From NCBI RefSeq assembly GCF_022539315.1, contig NC_066322.1:16750765-16814764 (forward strand): a stretch of DNA of 64,000 nucleotides. Direction: 5' to 3'. Both the position numbers and the translations under genes were made by a program. Positions 40,131 to 54,150 of the stretch are shown piece by piece. The DNA is from Serinus canaria. Its lineage: Eukaryota; Chordata; Aves; Passeriformes; Fringillidae. The notes under the pieces were generated by a model. That model searched no databases. It was given only the letters and a program-made list of their open reading frames with translations, and was not told where the DNA came from. Every line of letters begins with the position of its first letter. The first letter of the stretch is position 1.

Positions 40131-43100
40131 AGGTTGGTGGGATGAAACGAATCTCCTACAACAAAGGGTCCAATAGCCGTACAGATTCTGGAGCTACTGC
40201 CAGAACAGATGGTCACCTATCTCCCTTTGTAAAGTATACCTTCTAAACAATGAAGTAATTATAGATACAAGCTTCATTTTCAACTAATTATCTCAAGCAC
40301 CTTCAGCTGTACCATTGCCTCAGCCACAGGCAATGCTTTTGCTTTAGTACAAATCAAGGCACACTCCGGTGACTTTTAAAGCACTGTGTCGATCAGTTTA
40401 ACACAGTATTTGTCTCTTTCCCATTGGCTCAGTCCTTCAGGCTGCTTAGTCAACATTTCTCTGGTTGTACCACAGTTGTTCCAGTTCTTTCCATTTCAAT
40501 TTCCAGTGTATCAGAAGTCAGAGGATTTAATTTTCAAACCTATTCACTGTTAGCCTATTCGCATTAGCTTTCCAGAGGCAAATGCTTTTCCGCCTAACCA
40601 AATATTTAATTGATTTTGACATTAAACATTTGATCCCTACTGGTTGTATGGTGGTTCTGTTTTGGGAGATCCTCTTCATGCACTTTATTCATTTCCCTCT
40701 ACTGTTCAATCCTGTCATTCTCTTTCTCCATTTTTACCAGGACTAGCTTTAATAAATTGCTTCTGATGTATCTGTCTGACTACATAATGTTGCTGAAGTT
40801 GTGGTCCTAAGATATCTAAATGATAAATGCAATTAAGGGTCAGATTATTTATGTTCCAGGACCTCTGCATATTACCAAGCCAATAATCAAAAATAAATGA
40901 AATTTTGGTGTTCGTTTTGGTGTTAAATGCCCAGTAGTGACAGCAGCAGGATTAAAATTCCACATGATGTCATACCACAGTGACATCTCTGGGTACTGGG
41001 TAGAATTAGGACATCTACCTCTCTATAGGTTGGCATTTTATGCATTGTCCATTAAACTGAATTTTGCAATCTCAGCTAGCTGAAATATCTCACAGCAACT
41101 GATTTTTTTTTTTTTTTAATGAAGCGATTCAAACTAGAAAAGACAGTGGACCATCATTTGAAGTGTAGCCAGAGTTTAAGAAACATTTAGCTGATCAAGA
41201 CAGGATTCTTTAGCCATCACGTAAGTTGCTGAAGTAGGTGTTGGAAGATGAAAATTCTTGGGAAAGCCTAGGAATTTTCATAGATATGAGGAGAAAGTTT
41301 GCATAAGAAAGCTCAAATAAAATGAAGCTTAGTGTAAAATAAGAGAAAGGAAAATAACGGCAGAGAGTACTGCTCCAATATTCTGTAAGGGACAGAGACA
41401 GAAGATTAGAAAATTAAATTTATCAAGTACACTAAGGTAAAGGAGGCTCAGTAGCATTTCTGACTGGTGTTCCCCTTCCCATAGCAACACCAGCTCCTTA
41501 AGGCAGGCATGAGCAGTGGAGAAGCATTATCAGTGTTGGTGTTGCCACACACTTTTTACAACATCTTCCAAAATAGAAAAGTTGAGGTAAATGTGAAACA
41601 CAAGAGCTTTCAAAAAGATCCATTCACTGGTGCAGGAACATAAGTCACCACTTGTGGCATACTGACAGACAGACTTCTATATTTTTCTCTCCACAAATTA
41701 CAAAAAACTACAGCATCCTATTGACACTGAACAGACCCTTGAAGTTAAGATCTAAATTCAAACTAATTTCACATAAAACAAGGCTTAACTGCACACCAAA
41801 ACCTCACTCTGTTCTTTTGTCAATTGTTTTTCCCAATCAATGGAAAATTTGGAACTGAAGAACACCAGGCTGTGATCTCATGTTGGACACCAAAATGCCT
41901 CACCAGAATGTCCAGTGCAAGAAAAACGGCATTAGGGTGAGAATACAGAAAGAGGAATTGAGATATGTGGATTCCACACTCAGTTCTAGTATTCTGACCC
42001 ACCTACTTCCTGTATGACATACACTAACATTTTTGTAACATACATCACAGTGGTAGTTATTTTTCACAGGGAAGACTGTATAGTCTTCTTCTATCAGCTT
42101 ATCAAGTGGAAGATGCTACAGAAGTGCAATTATTTTCCTCATTGATTAAAGGAAAATGTCTTGCTTCTAAACCACACGTTCCACAGTTCAGGTGAAAGAC
42201 ATTTCAAACCACGCCAAAAGCTCTGTTCTGTTAGCACATTACATGGTCCCTACTGACTGATTCTAATCACTCAGGAAATTTTTAGGCACTGTAGTTACAT
42301 AGGAAGTAGTGTCATGCTTGTAATTTTTTTTATGACTAAGAACCAGAAAAGGGGCAGTAACTTCCTTAGGAGCGTGACTATGTGCTAAGTAATGGGATTG
42401 TAGCTGGGCAGCCCTGCCTAAGCTGTGATTACTCTTACTTGCATGAGTCATTACATTCTTTTCCTAAAGTTTTATTTTGTCTTCAGGTGAAATTGAAAAT
42501 TGCTCTTTGTCTTCACGTTTACAATTTACACAACCCATCCTTGCACATACTTGATGCAAAGCTGTTAAAGAGAATTTGCCTACAGGATGCAAGAAAGAAA
42601 AATTCAGAGGACTGCCTACAATAGCTCCACTGGTTGGGAGTTACTCCATATTAAACTAGATTAAATTCCTCATTGCAAAGCTTTTGTTGTTTTCTGACCC
42701 ACCTGCTTCCTTTCTATCTACTTTGGAAATGAGTTCATTGAGCTGTGGGATGAAGTCAGGAAGCATCAATGTCCTGAAAGGAGCACAGCACCTCTCTCAA
42801 GCCCTCCCCAGCATTCCATTTTAACCTGCCATACCCCTGAGCCATCTGTTTATCTATAAGAGATCACCTTGCCACAGACAGAGCACTGGAGCATTGTCCT
42901 TGGTGACACCAACCTGAGGGAGGCTGAGAAAGCAGCAGTGTGCTGGCCATTGCTGGCCACACATCACACATTGCTGGGGCCTTCTATGGCCACCCTTGAC
43001 TTTTGCTTTCTGAAGGAGAGGGGAGTATGTACAGGTGCATACTTTCACCTGCAAAGACACCCAAAAAAACAGCTAACTGAACAGATAAGTGAGGAGGAAC

Positions 43101-46050
43101 ACAACTGGGACACAGGTCCCAAGACCTGTGCTGCTATAGCTTGCATGCTTTAATTATGCCTAGAGTTGGCATAAGAGTACTTGCCAGTTCTTGAGACTGT
43201 TTTCAAATGTGCTTGGCTTACAGAAACAAAGGAAACAATGGGACACAAGATGTGGATTAATTGGAAAATTTAAATTTGTCCTTAAATGTCAGTCTTCCTC
43301 AAATAGCCAGGAGAAAATCCATTTACTCCAAAAGCACTGTTCTGCAGCTGCAGTGATAAAATGCAGAAGTAACTACACATGATGAGGACATGGCATGTGT
43401 GGATTGCTCACACAGCTGTTCATGCAGATGCCCTGATAAACAAAAGTCAACGTAAGTTGCTGCTATAGACTTGTCTTAGAATAAAAAAGGACCCAAATAA
43501 ACAAAATACTACACTCAAGCCTTGACTCCCACAGATGCCACATCAAAAATAATGATCATAGCTGTTGGCTAGGAAATTAAGTTTATTTGCTGCTAATTTT
43601 CAAGTTAGTCAAAGACATCAGGGCAGATAAAAATGACAATACGAATTGAAAAATGCTTCATCACTTGGAATCTGACAATATTTATTTTGAAAACGATGAG
43701 CTATGGCAACTGTACTTTCTAATGTCCCCCTTGGCTGCCAGCTGAAACAGGCTAGTTTAGTCAGCACCCATCCAGATCTCCATAATAAATCTACCAGCAT
43801 GATCTCTTGCTATTTGATATTAGGTTTGGAGACACAAGGTCCTTCAGAAACTCCCAAAGAATTACCTGTTAGGAGCTGGTGTTCAGAAACCTTGCAATCC
43901 CCAGCCTCAGAAAAGTTTGCAAGCAGACACATCCCATAGCTGATCATGCTGCAAACAATGTTGTAGTACAGCAAGAGAGTTTGAAGAGTTACACCAACTC
44001 ATTGTCAGATATAATACAAGAAAACTATCATCTTGAACAAAAAATAATTAAAAATTTTAAAAATTATTAAAAATAAACCACACAGATTCTGTGGCAATAA
44101 TATGCTGTGTTCTTTCCCCCTCTTTAAATCTGGTATTGAAAATCATGTGAAGCAACTTGTGCTGGCATTTATTAGACAGACCTGTTTCAAAAGTTGAAAA
44201 TACACTGGTAAAATGGCACTAAATCCAGTTTTATTTTATTGACTACTTTTGGTAAATGATACCTTAAACTGGAAAGAAGCTGGACAAGGTCTTATGGATT
44301 CCTTTTTACCAGAAGGTCTGTTATCCTCTCTTTGCTTTTAGCAGTGGTGAAACTGTTATTGGGGATCTAAGACTTATTGCAAGTTTCTGTTTCTCCATGT
44401 TTCTGTAAAAAGTCTCAGATATAGGGGAATTACCTCTCTTTGCCTGTGATAGATGTTTTTCATTTCAAACATTACTGATGTAGAGGCAAGAATAAACAGA
44501 GTGCGAGAAAGCACCAGTAAGCAAATTTGGAACTTTCAGAAGATGAAATGGTACTGTCAGAGGTGTTTGTTAACAACTCTGTAACAGCTTTTACATTACT
44601 GACTTTCCCAAACAGAGAAAGCAAAAAACTCCAAATCCTTGCGTCTCTCAGTAGGAGCAAAACAGACCACACAGGTAGCAATGCCACCTCTGTCATGCAG
44701 ATCAAACTGTTCAAAGCTTCTTCTCCCTCTGTTGGCAAAGTTACCAGAGTGCTTTAGTATGAGGTTGGAATCTGACAGGTTGACACTACATAGAACTGCC
44801 CCAAAGCACTCTGCCTGCATCTGTAAGGTTTTAAAGAGCAAAAGCACCAGAATGTGTAGCTTCAATCAGACTCAAGAGTCAATACTACAGCAGCATTTAA
44901 GTTTTCTAGTACAGATCAAAAATATCAGAGCCCCATTACAAATCACTGATCCACTATTAAATTTACTCTGCTGGGCTGAAGTAGTGTAACAATTTTGAAT
45001 ATTTATTTTCCTGCTGATTAGCTAATGCCACTCAGAAATCAGTTGTCCTATTCATTTCCCTATCACTGACTGCCATAAAGATGGCATAAAAGCATCAAGC
45101 CAGTGAACTTTGTATTGTGTACTCTCCCTAATTCAACAGATATGTGATCATGTGCACATGTTTCATCCAGCTCTAATGTGTTGCTGGGCATTATGTCAAT
45201 GCACAGATCTTGGTATTAATTACTGTGGAAACACAGCCCAAATAGCTAGAGTTAGACAGGATGAATCCAAATGGAATCCAAATGTCCTGAGACATGTCCT
45301 GTTCAAAGTAGTTTCAGAATCACGATATTTTAGAAAGCAGAAAATGTTTTCACAAATACTCCCAAAACTTAATGTCACTTTTAACCCTGTGAAAATGCTT
45401 ACTTATTAAAGTGACTTATCACTTGAAGCACTCTCTGGAAACTGTTGAACCAGCACCAAATACAATGTTGTTGTTTAGAGCTCAAAATAACAGCAAACAG
45501 AGAAGATAGCCTTTGCTCTGATCCAGTAAGTACATTAGTAGGATATTAGCATTTATTTACTAGAATTGAAAATTTTAGATGTTTTCTCTAATGTCTTACT
45601 ACATCAAAGTTCAGTGCTGGAAAACAAGCATCTCAGTGTAACTGATTAGGCACTTTGCTCCTAGACACAGCATTCTGTCAAAGATAGACACAAAACAAAA
45701 CCGTGTCATAATAGGCTGGAGACCAGATAACAACCATTAGTCCCTACTGTGAAAACAAACCAGTCTGCACTCATGTATGACTGACTGAACTGATCTGTTT
45801 TCAACCTTCCCAGAAATCCTTAATACAATAGGCAAAGAAACTGAGGATGCAAATATCCTAGTGTAAACAGAACTTGGAGATTACCATGTCTGTATTTTTT
45901 TCAAGCACATAATTCAATTATACATTTAATTATCATTAGCCAAAACCCAACAGTAAATGGAGAATTGCTCAAGATAAATGCCCATAAAAATATGAACCAG
46001 CACTAATTTTACTAGCATTTAGCTTAAAGAGTTCTAGCAATTAACTGCCG

Positions 46051-46185
46051 AAACAAAAAAAACCAAAAAAACAAAAAACAAACAAACAAAAAACCAAAAC
46101 AAAACAAAACAAAAAAAGACCAAAAAACCCAAAAAAAAAAAAAAAAAACCCAAAAAAAAAAAAAAAACCAAAAAAAAAACAAAAC
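46051..46185. repeat. A-rich tract with C interruptions (CAAAA-type low complexity)
   Basis: About 135 bases contain almost only A and C on plus (for example aaaccaaaaaaacaaaaaac), with runs up to about 15 A's. It may be a decayed poly(A)/CAAA simple repeat. Similar but shorter A/C tracts occur at 15695-15765, 16505-16605 and 35981-36075. The Phe-rich minus-strand open frame across it is an artefact of composition. Confidence 0.85.
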
Positions 46186-46429
46186 GGCATCATGCTGTGA
46201 CTTTGGAAAATCTGTGTCTGGAGGGGAAAAGAAAATATATACACACACCATTTTAAAAGGAAAATGTTTTACTCAAATTCATAATCACTGAAGTCACTAG
46301 CAATACATCAAGATTTGATGTAGGCTTAACATATCTGAAGCTGAACAATCATGAGTTGGAACATTCTGGTGAGTTGAATGAAATGTTGCATAACTATCTA
46401 CAAATCAATTTACTCTGTCAATGACAGTT

Positions 46430-46500
46430 TGAAAAGTATAGTGCTACATTGAAAAACTGTAAACTAGCCCTGAAAAGCAGTGCTACATTGACAACTGTAA
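46430..46500. repeat. Imperfect ~40-bp tandem duplication
   Basis: 'gtgctacattgaaaaactgtaa' at 46441 recurs as 'gtgctacattgacaactgtaa' at 46480, each preceded by 'tgaaaag'. The two copies differ by small indels, so the duplication is old. Confidence 0.75.
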
Positions 46501-47651
46501 TACATTCCACACTTCAGTACCTGAAAAGTTTACGAAACACAGTCCCAATGCACACAAAACCAGATACCAATTGAAACTCATCCAGTTTCACTGCAATCAT
46601 CAACTGCAATAATTTCCTAATCTGTTCACAGTAGCAGTTACAAAAACATCATATTTACATCCATATCTTAAGACAGTCAAACCTATGAGCTGTAGAAGTT
46701 GTGTAATTGTTAAATTGATACTGAACTTGTCAGAAAACATTGAGGAAATAGAGTGACCTACTTGTACACAATCAGTTCTAGTTCCTTCTGAGAACTTCAG
46801 TAGCCAAACACATTTTATGAATAATTATTTTCTACATGGTCCAAAAGTCTTGACCAAGAGAACGTAGCAGCAGGACTGTTAGCCAAGTAACGAAGTCCTT
46901 CACATCAAATTTGCAAAAGCCTTTGGCAGTGATCTGAAGAATTATTGGACAGAATGCATCATAGTTGTATCTCATTATCTTGTGAACAATTCTCAAAATA
47001 CCCAGTACAACAAGTCATAGCTGAATAACTTCTCACTATACCCTTCCACTCAGACTAGAATGCCTTACAGAGCTTGTTCCAACTCTCATGAATTTGAGTT
47101 TAATTTTGATACTGAGCTGATAAAAGCAACAAATGATGCAGTGATCAAGTCTTAATTCATGGCAAAGTCCCTAATGGAAAAGAAGGGTCAGAACTGTGCA
47201 AGCACTCATCCTCTCCTCAGCAGGGATGAGGTGGGATGCACCCAAATTAGCTCGGTTTAGACCTTCTGACATGATCTTTCCAAATGAGGGAGATATTTGT
47301 GACACAGACTTCTGTCTATGGTTACCATTACCGTGTTTTGTTAAGATGAAGATTCTGAGAGCAATAGAAACCAAAATAAAAGTGAAGCCTTTTCTAAATG
47401 ACAACTTTTATAATAAACACAGGGTATATTATTTTGTAAATCCACACCAAAATACGAATGTTTGATTTTTGTTAAACTAACATTTAACAATTCCTCTTAT
47501 TGTCTGTGCAAAGTCCCCCAGTGATCTGCATTCAGAGCAGTAACCCAGGCTGAATCAGGGTATTTGTTTATCATCCTTTGGGAGAGGGAAGCTCGAGGTG
47601 CCTTAGCTTAGCTCATTCCTTAGTCTTTAGAAGACAATACAGAACTCTTAC

Positions 47652-47766
47652 CTCTCTTTTGTTTTACCTCCTGAAGCAGCAGGATATTGGAAATGAGGTG
47701 TGATCGGTGGCCTTGATTTTCAATTCCCAGTTTTCTAAGATCAACTTCTGTAAGTTGGAATAAGTC
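47652..47766 (-). CDS. BCAR3: BCAR3 upstream exon: second half of the SAM domain
   Basis: This minus-strand exon has acceptor TTTGCTACAG|GAC and donor AGAGAG|GTAAGAG. It is 115 nt: 38 codons plus one base (phase 1). It enters in phase 0, matching the exon at 49227. It reads DLFQLTEVDLRKLGIENQGH followed by RSHLISNILLLQEVKQKR, residues 30-67 of the predicted long protein. The pattern L-T-E-x-D-L-x-x-L-G-I, then G48-H49-R50 leading into a long leucine-rich helix 5, is diagnostic of SAM domains. The trailing G plus AA from the exon at 33146 makes GAA (Glu68), followed by Pro-Lys and then the usual BCAR3 start Met as residue 71. SAM domains of this subtype often make SAM-SAM contacts, as in EphA2-SHIP2. 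Any partner here is unknown. Confidence 0.75.
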
Positions 47767-49226
47767 CTGTAGCAAACACCAGAGTAATGAAAATATTATA
47801 CTATTATTATTAATACAGGAGAATTCAAGTGTCTTTCAGATATGTTTGCTGTTTCTGGTACCATAAGTTACCGAACAGCAAATGTAAGTATATTCATATT
47901 TTATATGAGGGCCCCTTGTCATGATAAGGTATGTCATTGTAGGAAAGAGGCATTTTTCTTTAAAAGAAAAAAAAAAGCCCAAAAGTTGTAGTATTCCAGT
48001 TGCATTAATTAATGAAAGAAAAATCTCAGCATGAACTGATAGTAATAATGATTTTAGAAAGGAAGGTTTTGTATAATGGAGAGGATATTCACTGTAATAA
48101 TAGATAACATAAGTGGTGATACTCTTCTGAAGAACAAGAATTTCCATATAATGCATTTGAGTAATCAAACCTGAACTGCTGTCTTTAATCCACTTTCTCT
48201 CCAAAAACTCATTACTATTTTACTTTCAAAATAAGCTGCTGAATAACTCCAGACATTATTTATAAGGCAGTACAGAATTTCAATTTGATGTTGATTTATA
48301 AGTGGGTACAAAACTTCACTCGATGATGAAAACTTTCAGAGCAAATAGAAAATATATCAAAATACATGTCCTTATATTTTTACTGTTCTGTATTTTCACT
48401 GTAAATAAGACCAAGACAGGTACATAGAATGTACAGTATTTTGTTACTAGCAAGCTGTGTTACTGAAAGTGTGTTTTTCTTATGGAGATTTGCAATTCAG
48501 ACCCAAAACACAAAATGAGATTGATTTACTGTGTAAATAATAAGACAGTTGACAGAATTTCTAGTGTGAACGACTATTTCTGAAACTGTAATTTAAAAAT
48601 CTTTCTTTCAAACTAAAACCACTTCAAAAGCCTGACATTATTTGCTTTTGACTGAGTACTGCTCAAATTACTGAAAGCCTCAATTTCTTAGATCACTAGC
48701 TAATACTGTTTTAAAAAGAAAAATCTTCTCACTGTTGGAGACCTTCAGTCATGCCTGAGAATGTAATATTCTTTCTCAAATGATAACTCATATGTAACTA
48801 ATAACATGAAAATAGAGAGTTGCATAATTCTTGCTTCTAATTTATTCCTTTCTAGGTTTGCCCAAATGCAAAAGCTGGTACTAATGTTGAATTTACATGT
48901 CAGTAGAAATGATTTTTGAGCTTTGGCAACAGTGACAGAGGGTCCCACTGCTTTTCTCAAAGACCCAACATCTCCCAAATCCCAAAATCATTCTCCAAGA
49001 AAGACAACAAAGGACTACAAATGCAATATGCTTGCTCTTCAAACTTCAGCAAAAAGTTTGTAAGAAGGAACACAATTAAGATTGTTGATAACTCCAGTAC
49101 TGAACAGCAGGTGCTTAGGGTAACACAATGGAAACTTTTATAGGCACGTTTTGTTTGGGATTTTTTAGTAGCTTTAAAGATCTTAACATTTTCTCAAGAA
49201 TTTCATCGAAAAAGGACAATTCTCAC
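47767..49226 (-). other. BCAR3: Intron separating the two SAM exons
   Basis: This 1.46-kb phase-0 intron splits the SAM domain after Glu29, between helix 2 and helix 3. It starts GTGAGA and ends CTACAG on minus. Nothing else is recognisable in it. Confidence 0.7.
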
Positions 49227-49341
49227 CTCTATACCATCATATTGTTCAAAGAGTGTGCAGTATTCTGCAAGACCAAGCTGGGCCAGCCAGTTAGAAATGG
49301 GTAGATACTTCATTATCTATTCCTTCCCAATGCCTATGACT
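49227..49341 (-). CDS. BCAR3: BCAR3 upstream exon: 5'UTR plus first half of an N-terminal SAM domain
   Basis: On the minus strand this 115-nt segment follows an acceptor (TTTTTCAG) and ends at a good donor (GAG|GTGAGA). The coding part is 49313 down to 49227, 29 codons, ending in phase 0. The ATG has A at -3, and an in-frame TAG lies two codons upstream, so translation must start here. Because the exon opens with a splice acceptor and UTR, at least one more non-coding exon must lie further upstream. The peptide starts MKYLPISNWLAQLGL and continues AEYCTLFEQYDGIE. This is the first half of a SAM domain of the Eph/SHIP2/ANKS type: W9-L10 and G14-L15 in helix 1, Y18, and F22 in helix 2. The second half is the exon at 47766. 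Assignment to BCAR3 rests on reading-frame continuity through that exon to 33146. It is inference, not transcript evidence. Confidence 0.72.
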
Positions 49342-51798
49342 CTGAAAAACAAAACCAAATTTCAAATAACATTGCTTAGGAACGTTAAACTGAACTCAGA
49401 AAGCACTTCATAAATGCAAGTTCTGCTATTATGACCCTTTTTTGGCTGCATGGTAAGAGGTAGTTATCTGTGCATAAAGATTTTTACCTTTAATTTACAG
49501 TTTCATTGTAATCCTCATACAAGCTGGGAATGTTGAATACTATAGTTTGATTAGCTCTTGCAGCTGAATTAATCTTTTAGAAGATGAATCAACAGAGTCA
49601 CTTAATACTGCAGTATCAATTAAAATATACTCAGGCTTTGTATTCAAAGAATGTTTCTCAATACTCATTCAGTGATAATGTCATTCTTCTTACATATGTG
49701 ACACATGAAGAAGGGCATTAAATGAAGAGGAATGGCAAAAGGAACAATGTTCTCTGTAAGAATATGAAGGGTGTGAATGAAACTGCATTCTCTGTATGAC
49801 AATCAAAATGACTAAGATTCTGTGGTGGGTGTTTGTCCAAAGTGGGAACGTAGCTAAAGTCAACCTGTTACTGAATATTTCTAAGGAAAGAAACAACTGA
49901 AAGAGTTTTACAGTTAGTTCTCATTATGTCATTTGAATTTGAGTTATCTATACATTAAAGTATTTTCATTGCTTTTTTTCCCAGTTGCTAAGATGAAATA
50001 AAAGATAGGCATTAAGATGGACATATGATGGACATCAGAAGATAAAATACATAAAACACTCTTCTGCTATCACTGCTCCATGTAAGCAGTTATGCAAGAT
50101 CTACACAGACAAATACTTAAGCTTCCAAGAATTGCTGCATTTCTGATGACATGTCTACGTGCAAGTTTGAGCATAGCCTAAATCAATTCAAGGATGCCCA
50201 GTTCTAAATCTGTAACCGGCGGTCTGAACATTTTTTGTCCGAACACTGATGCCAGAAGCAGGAAATGCTCATGTTCAGACACCTAGTGCATTGTATATTT
50301 TTGTTATGTTATTTCATTTTATTTTTAGTTGAAGATCTTTCTCTCATCTATACTTAAGAAGTAGTTGCTCATTAGCTCTAGATAAACCGACTGTAATTAT
50401 GACTTTTCAGCTACAAACAACACGTTCTAATACATCTCCTTACTCTGAACACACAAGAAGCTGCCCCAAAGGCTGGCATGTTATGGTCAGCAAAGAGTCA
50501 GTGTTGCTTTATGTGAGATGGGGAAAGCCATCTAGCATTTTCATAATTCTCGGAACACTAGAAAAGCTTTGATGTCTTTCTTCCTCGTTTTTTTTTTTTT
50601 ACTTTTAAATAAAAATTGCAAACGTAAAAATACTGTTCTGCAGAAAGGTAGGCCACAGTAGCAGTATTATTTGTGTCAGTGGACAAGACATTCTCAGAAA
50701 TGTTTTAAAAGCATTTCAGTTAGAACAGCAACAGTTAGCAATATACAAAATGCTTTGGACCCGACATTGTTTTGGAAGTCTCTGTGAATTTTGCCTCAGT
50801 ATACTCAACCTTGGAAAAAAGTCAAAATGGTTGTGCTTCAGAGACACATGCACAGTTACACTGTGGAAGCTGTAATTCTTGAACTTGTCACTTCATAGTC
50901 TGTTAAAGAACAAACCTGCTAATTTGCAAGTCACACTGTGAAATCCCTCTATTATCCATTGGAATACTGTGTTATATTATTTGCTTTATTGCAGATTTTT
51001 CATTATTGTGAAAGTATTGCAGGCTATGGGTAATAACTATACATCTAAAGAACTGTGGCATTGCAGTAACTAAGAGTATTTTGTGGAGTAACATTGACCA
51101 GAAAATCTACACATTTAATTGACACACCACAAAAGAATTTCCTTGAGGAATGTGAAAGCCACAGAGAACATTCTTATGTGAGGCGAGGACAAGCTCAGCC
51201 ACTGACATCTTTCATTTATGGCTTGCTTTAAGCAGGTACTTTCAGATTGCAAGATCGTCAGCATGAAGGGCATATGATTATCAGAGAGATAAAAGGAAAA
51301 CCACAGCTGGTTTGCTACAACATAAATAAAACCATGGACAAATACCTCTTTTCTGGTTCATACATTTTAAAGTAAGAGACTTCACATTTGTTGTCATAAA
51401 GAACCTTTTTTCAAAACTGTTTAACAACTTCAGTAAGAATATATTTTTTAAGACAACATATTTTATATTTAATTGTGAATACTTAGGATTCCATATTAGT
51501 ACATAACAATTTAAAAATCTACAGTAATTGCTAGAAGTCATCACACTTATCATCCCAGAACAAAGAAAAATTTTGCATTAAGCATGAAAGGAATCCTAGA
51601 ATTTCCACAGAGCAGCATTCTCTTTAACAATACAGTGATAAACAGTGACTATCTAATCTAACTTGGCCAGCTGCATTTGATGTTATTAATTTATACCAAA
51701 AAAACCCTCCCAAAGCAACAAATAAATGCAAACCAAAATACCAGTACCCCTGTTGTCCAAACCCCCATACCAAAGAAAATTCATACTCTTGTATGAGA

Positions 51799-51868
51799 AG
51801 ATACTAAAAAATACAAAATGCTGAGAAACATAAGAAATATGCTAAGATACTAAGAAATACAAATTGCT
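51799..51868. repeat. Imperfect direct repeat, period 46
   Basis: A 24-base word starting AGATACTAAAAAATACAAAA at 51799 recurs at 51845 with two mismatches (22 of 24 identical). It is a local duplication in A-rich intron. Confidence 0.75.
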
Positions 51869-54150
51869 TTTAAATACACTGCAATTACGCCTTAAATGGG
51901 ATTATTTTTGCATTATTAGGCACACTTTTCACATGCTTTTAAGTCTTTGCTAACACCTTGGTAGACTTATCCTTTTTGTTTTAATGAAAAATTTGTTCCT
52001 AAAGCAGAAGGAGAAAAAAAATTCCCTTTTTCTCAAGGCAACTAATTGCCTTTCTGGTCTCTCTGCCAATGGTAGTTTTGGTGAATAAACTCAGCTCTTA
52101 TTTAACCAATATTACACTGTTCATTGGATGCAGGGTACAGCCTATTGGTCAGGACTCAAGATCTATTCATAGCTTTATCAAGGTTAAGAGTAAAATGGAA
52201 TTGCAAAACAAATTGTAAAACCCACTAAATATATCATTATGAGATGTGGTTGTAGGCAGAGGGAATTTCCTATTATTCTACTTTTACATTATTTATTTTT
52301 ATCTCTGAAAACAGGATTAACTTTTCCTTAAGGCAGGTAATGACAACATTTTTTAAGATGCAAAATATGATTATGAACACAGTGGCAAAGCATGTGGCAG
52401 ATTTTGGGCACATATTTTTCCCCTAATAAGAAATTAATATCCTTCCTTTCCAGGGAAAGGAAGGGAAGAAAAATAAAAATGACAGCATGTATTGCAGAGA
52501 AATACAAGATCTCTATCCTATTTATCTATTCTAAAAAAGATAGATATTCCTGTACGTCTAAGGACCTGCAAAAAGAGATCATCATGGGTTTTGTTAGGTC
52601 ACCAGATTTTTGGGATAGAACCACTAAGGCTACATGACTTGCTTCTATTTATCAGTTAGACTTCTGTTCAAGAGTGAAGTTATTCTGGACTCCTTACATG
52701 GAAGTCTTGCAGAACTATCCACATCATTTATACCATTTCACAGGTTTTCACATAAAAAGAAACAATTTAAATCTCACCTATGTTTGTATCATTCTATTTC
52801 TGAACACCACCAGTTCAGAGGCTCTAATGAAATCAAGTTACTGCTAAAAGGTCATGAAATGAGCAATAATGGGAGATTCCTAGCACAGCTCTCTGATCTA
52901 CTGAGCTGAACTTTTGCTTTCAGAGTGCTTTCCTGCATTCTCTCTCACAGTTGCAGTCATGCATATTGGGGCACATGATGCAAATGCACAGAGAAAGGTG
53001 TTTTATATATGTAGCTTTTAAATCCAGTTGTTCACACAATTCTTTACTAGACTGATAAGTCATTGGTTCTTTCCTCTATCACAGCATCCCAGAACCATTA
53101 AAAGATGCTGCTACAGTTGCTGCTTTGTGATACTGCAGACACAAAGTAAATAATATGTAGCATCAGATTCTTACTTCAGCTGTGGTTTTGTCAAATTAGC
53201 ATCATCAATTTTTAAAAAGTGTGTATGATAAAGGTACCATGACTGAGTAACTCCAAATCACAATGTGATTATAGTAAGTATTCCAGGCACAGTAATTCAT
53301 GGTCCTTTTTCAGTCTCCCTTTGGGATTCAGGCAGTACTATGACTCAAGCCACATATCACAGCATAATCCTGTCGCCAACAAAATTACTCATGTGAGTCA
53401 GCAGAGCCAGCAATTTCATCTCATCTGGAAAGTAATTTCCTTTATTGTGCCTTTTCTCTTTCAGCAAAATTGACTTGGACTGTATTTCCAAATTAAAACT
53501 ATCCTCCTGCTGTGACAAAATAATTTAGTAGTATAAATTGATTTACTGGACACTTACCCAAGTAAGTTTGCTGAAGGTTTTTAATCACTTGAACTTGGCA
53601 TGCTTTCCTAACTTGAATGAAAGGCCCATCAGTTTTGTTTTCAGGTAGATTCTGATGTACTTCCACTCCAGATGTACCTTTATCTTTTTCTGTCATTAAT
53701 TAAATCAACAAACCCTCTAAACTACAGCCTCAGTAAATCTGACCTTTCCATGCAACATCATGCACACCTCGGGTCCTGTTTTGTGGCACTGAGTAATAAC
53801 ACTGAGCAAAGGTCTGTCCCCTTTGCTCATGACAACTACTTGTGCTTAACTAAGCAATTCATTCAGGAATGTTGGTCATGAAGCTTGTGATGTCACATCT
53901 CAGACATCTTACACCATAATACAAAAAAACTACCTCTTCTTTTGCAGACCAGGTCATAATTCTATTTCTTCTCTCTCTTTAAACAATTTGCAAAGTGTAA
54001 GACATGCTGTAAGTAGTACAGTTAATTTTTGAAAATACACAGATTTACAATTTAAGACAGTAAATCTATGTATTTTGGAAAAATCTCAAAAGATTAGTAT
54101 TCCTTTCATAGAACAGTTAAGGCAGAGTGGGAAAGCCGGACGGTGTCAGT

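Larger units (their letters stand above)
33147..47651 (-). other. BCAR3: BCAR3 intron between SAM exon 2 and the 325-nt exon, containing the internal promoter
   Basis: For the SAM-containing transcript this is a single 14.5-kb intron. For the CpG-island transcript the intron is 33147-39795. Apart from the CpG island and its candidate first exon, it holds a purine-only tract (38811-38951), A/C-rich tracts near 35981-36075 and 46051-46185, and an imperfect short duplication near 46430. I see no other exons. The 42.7-43.1 kb stretch is somewhat GC-richer but unrecognised. Confidence 0.7.

Noticed and set aside
46024..46251. Phe/Trp/Gly-rich minus-strand frame
   Set aside because: It is a translation of the A/C-rich low-complexity tract.
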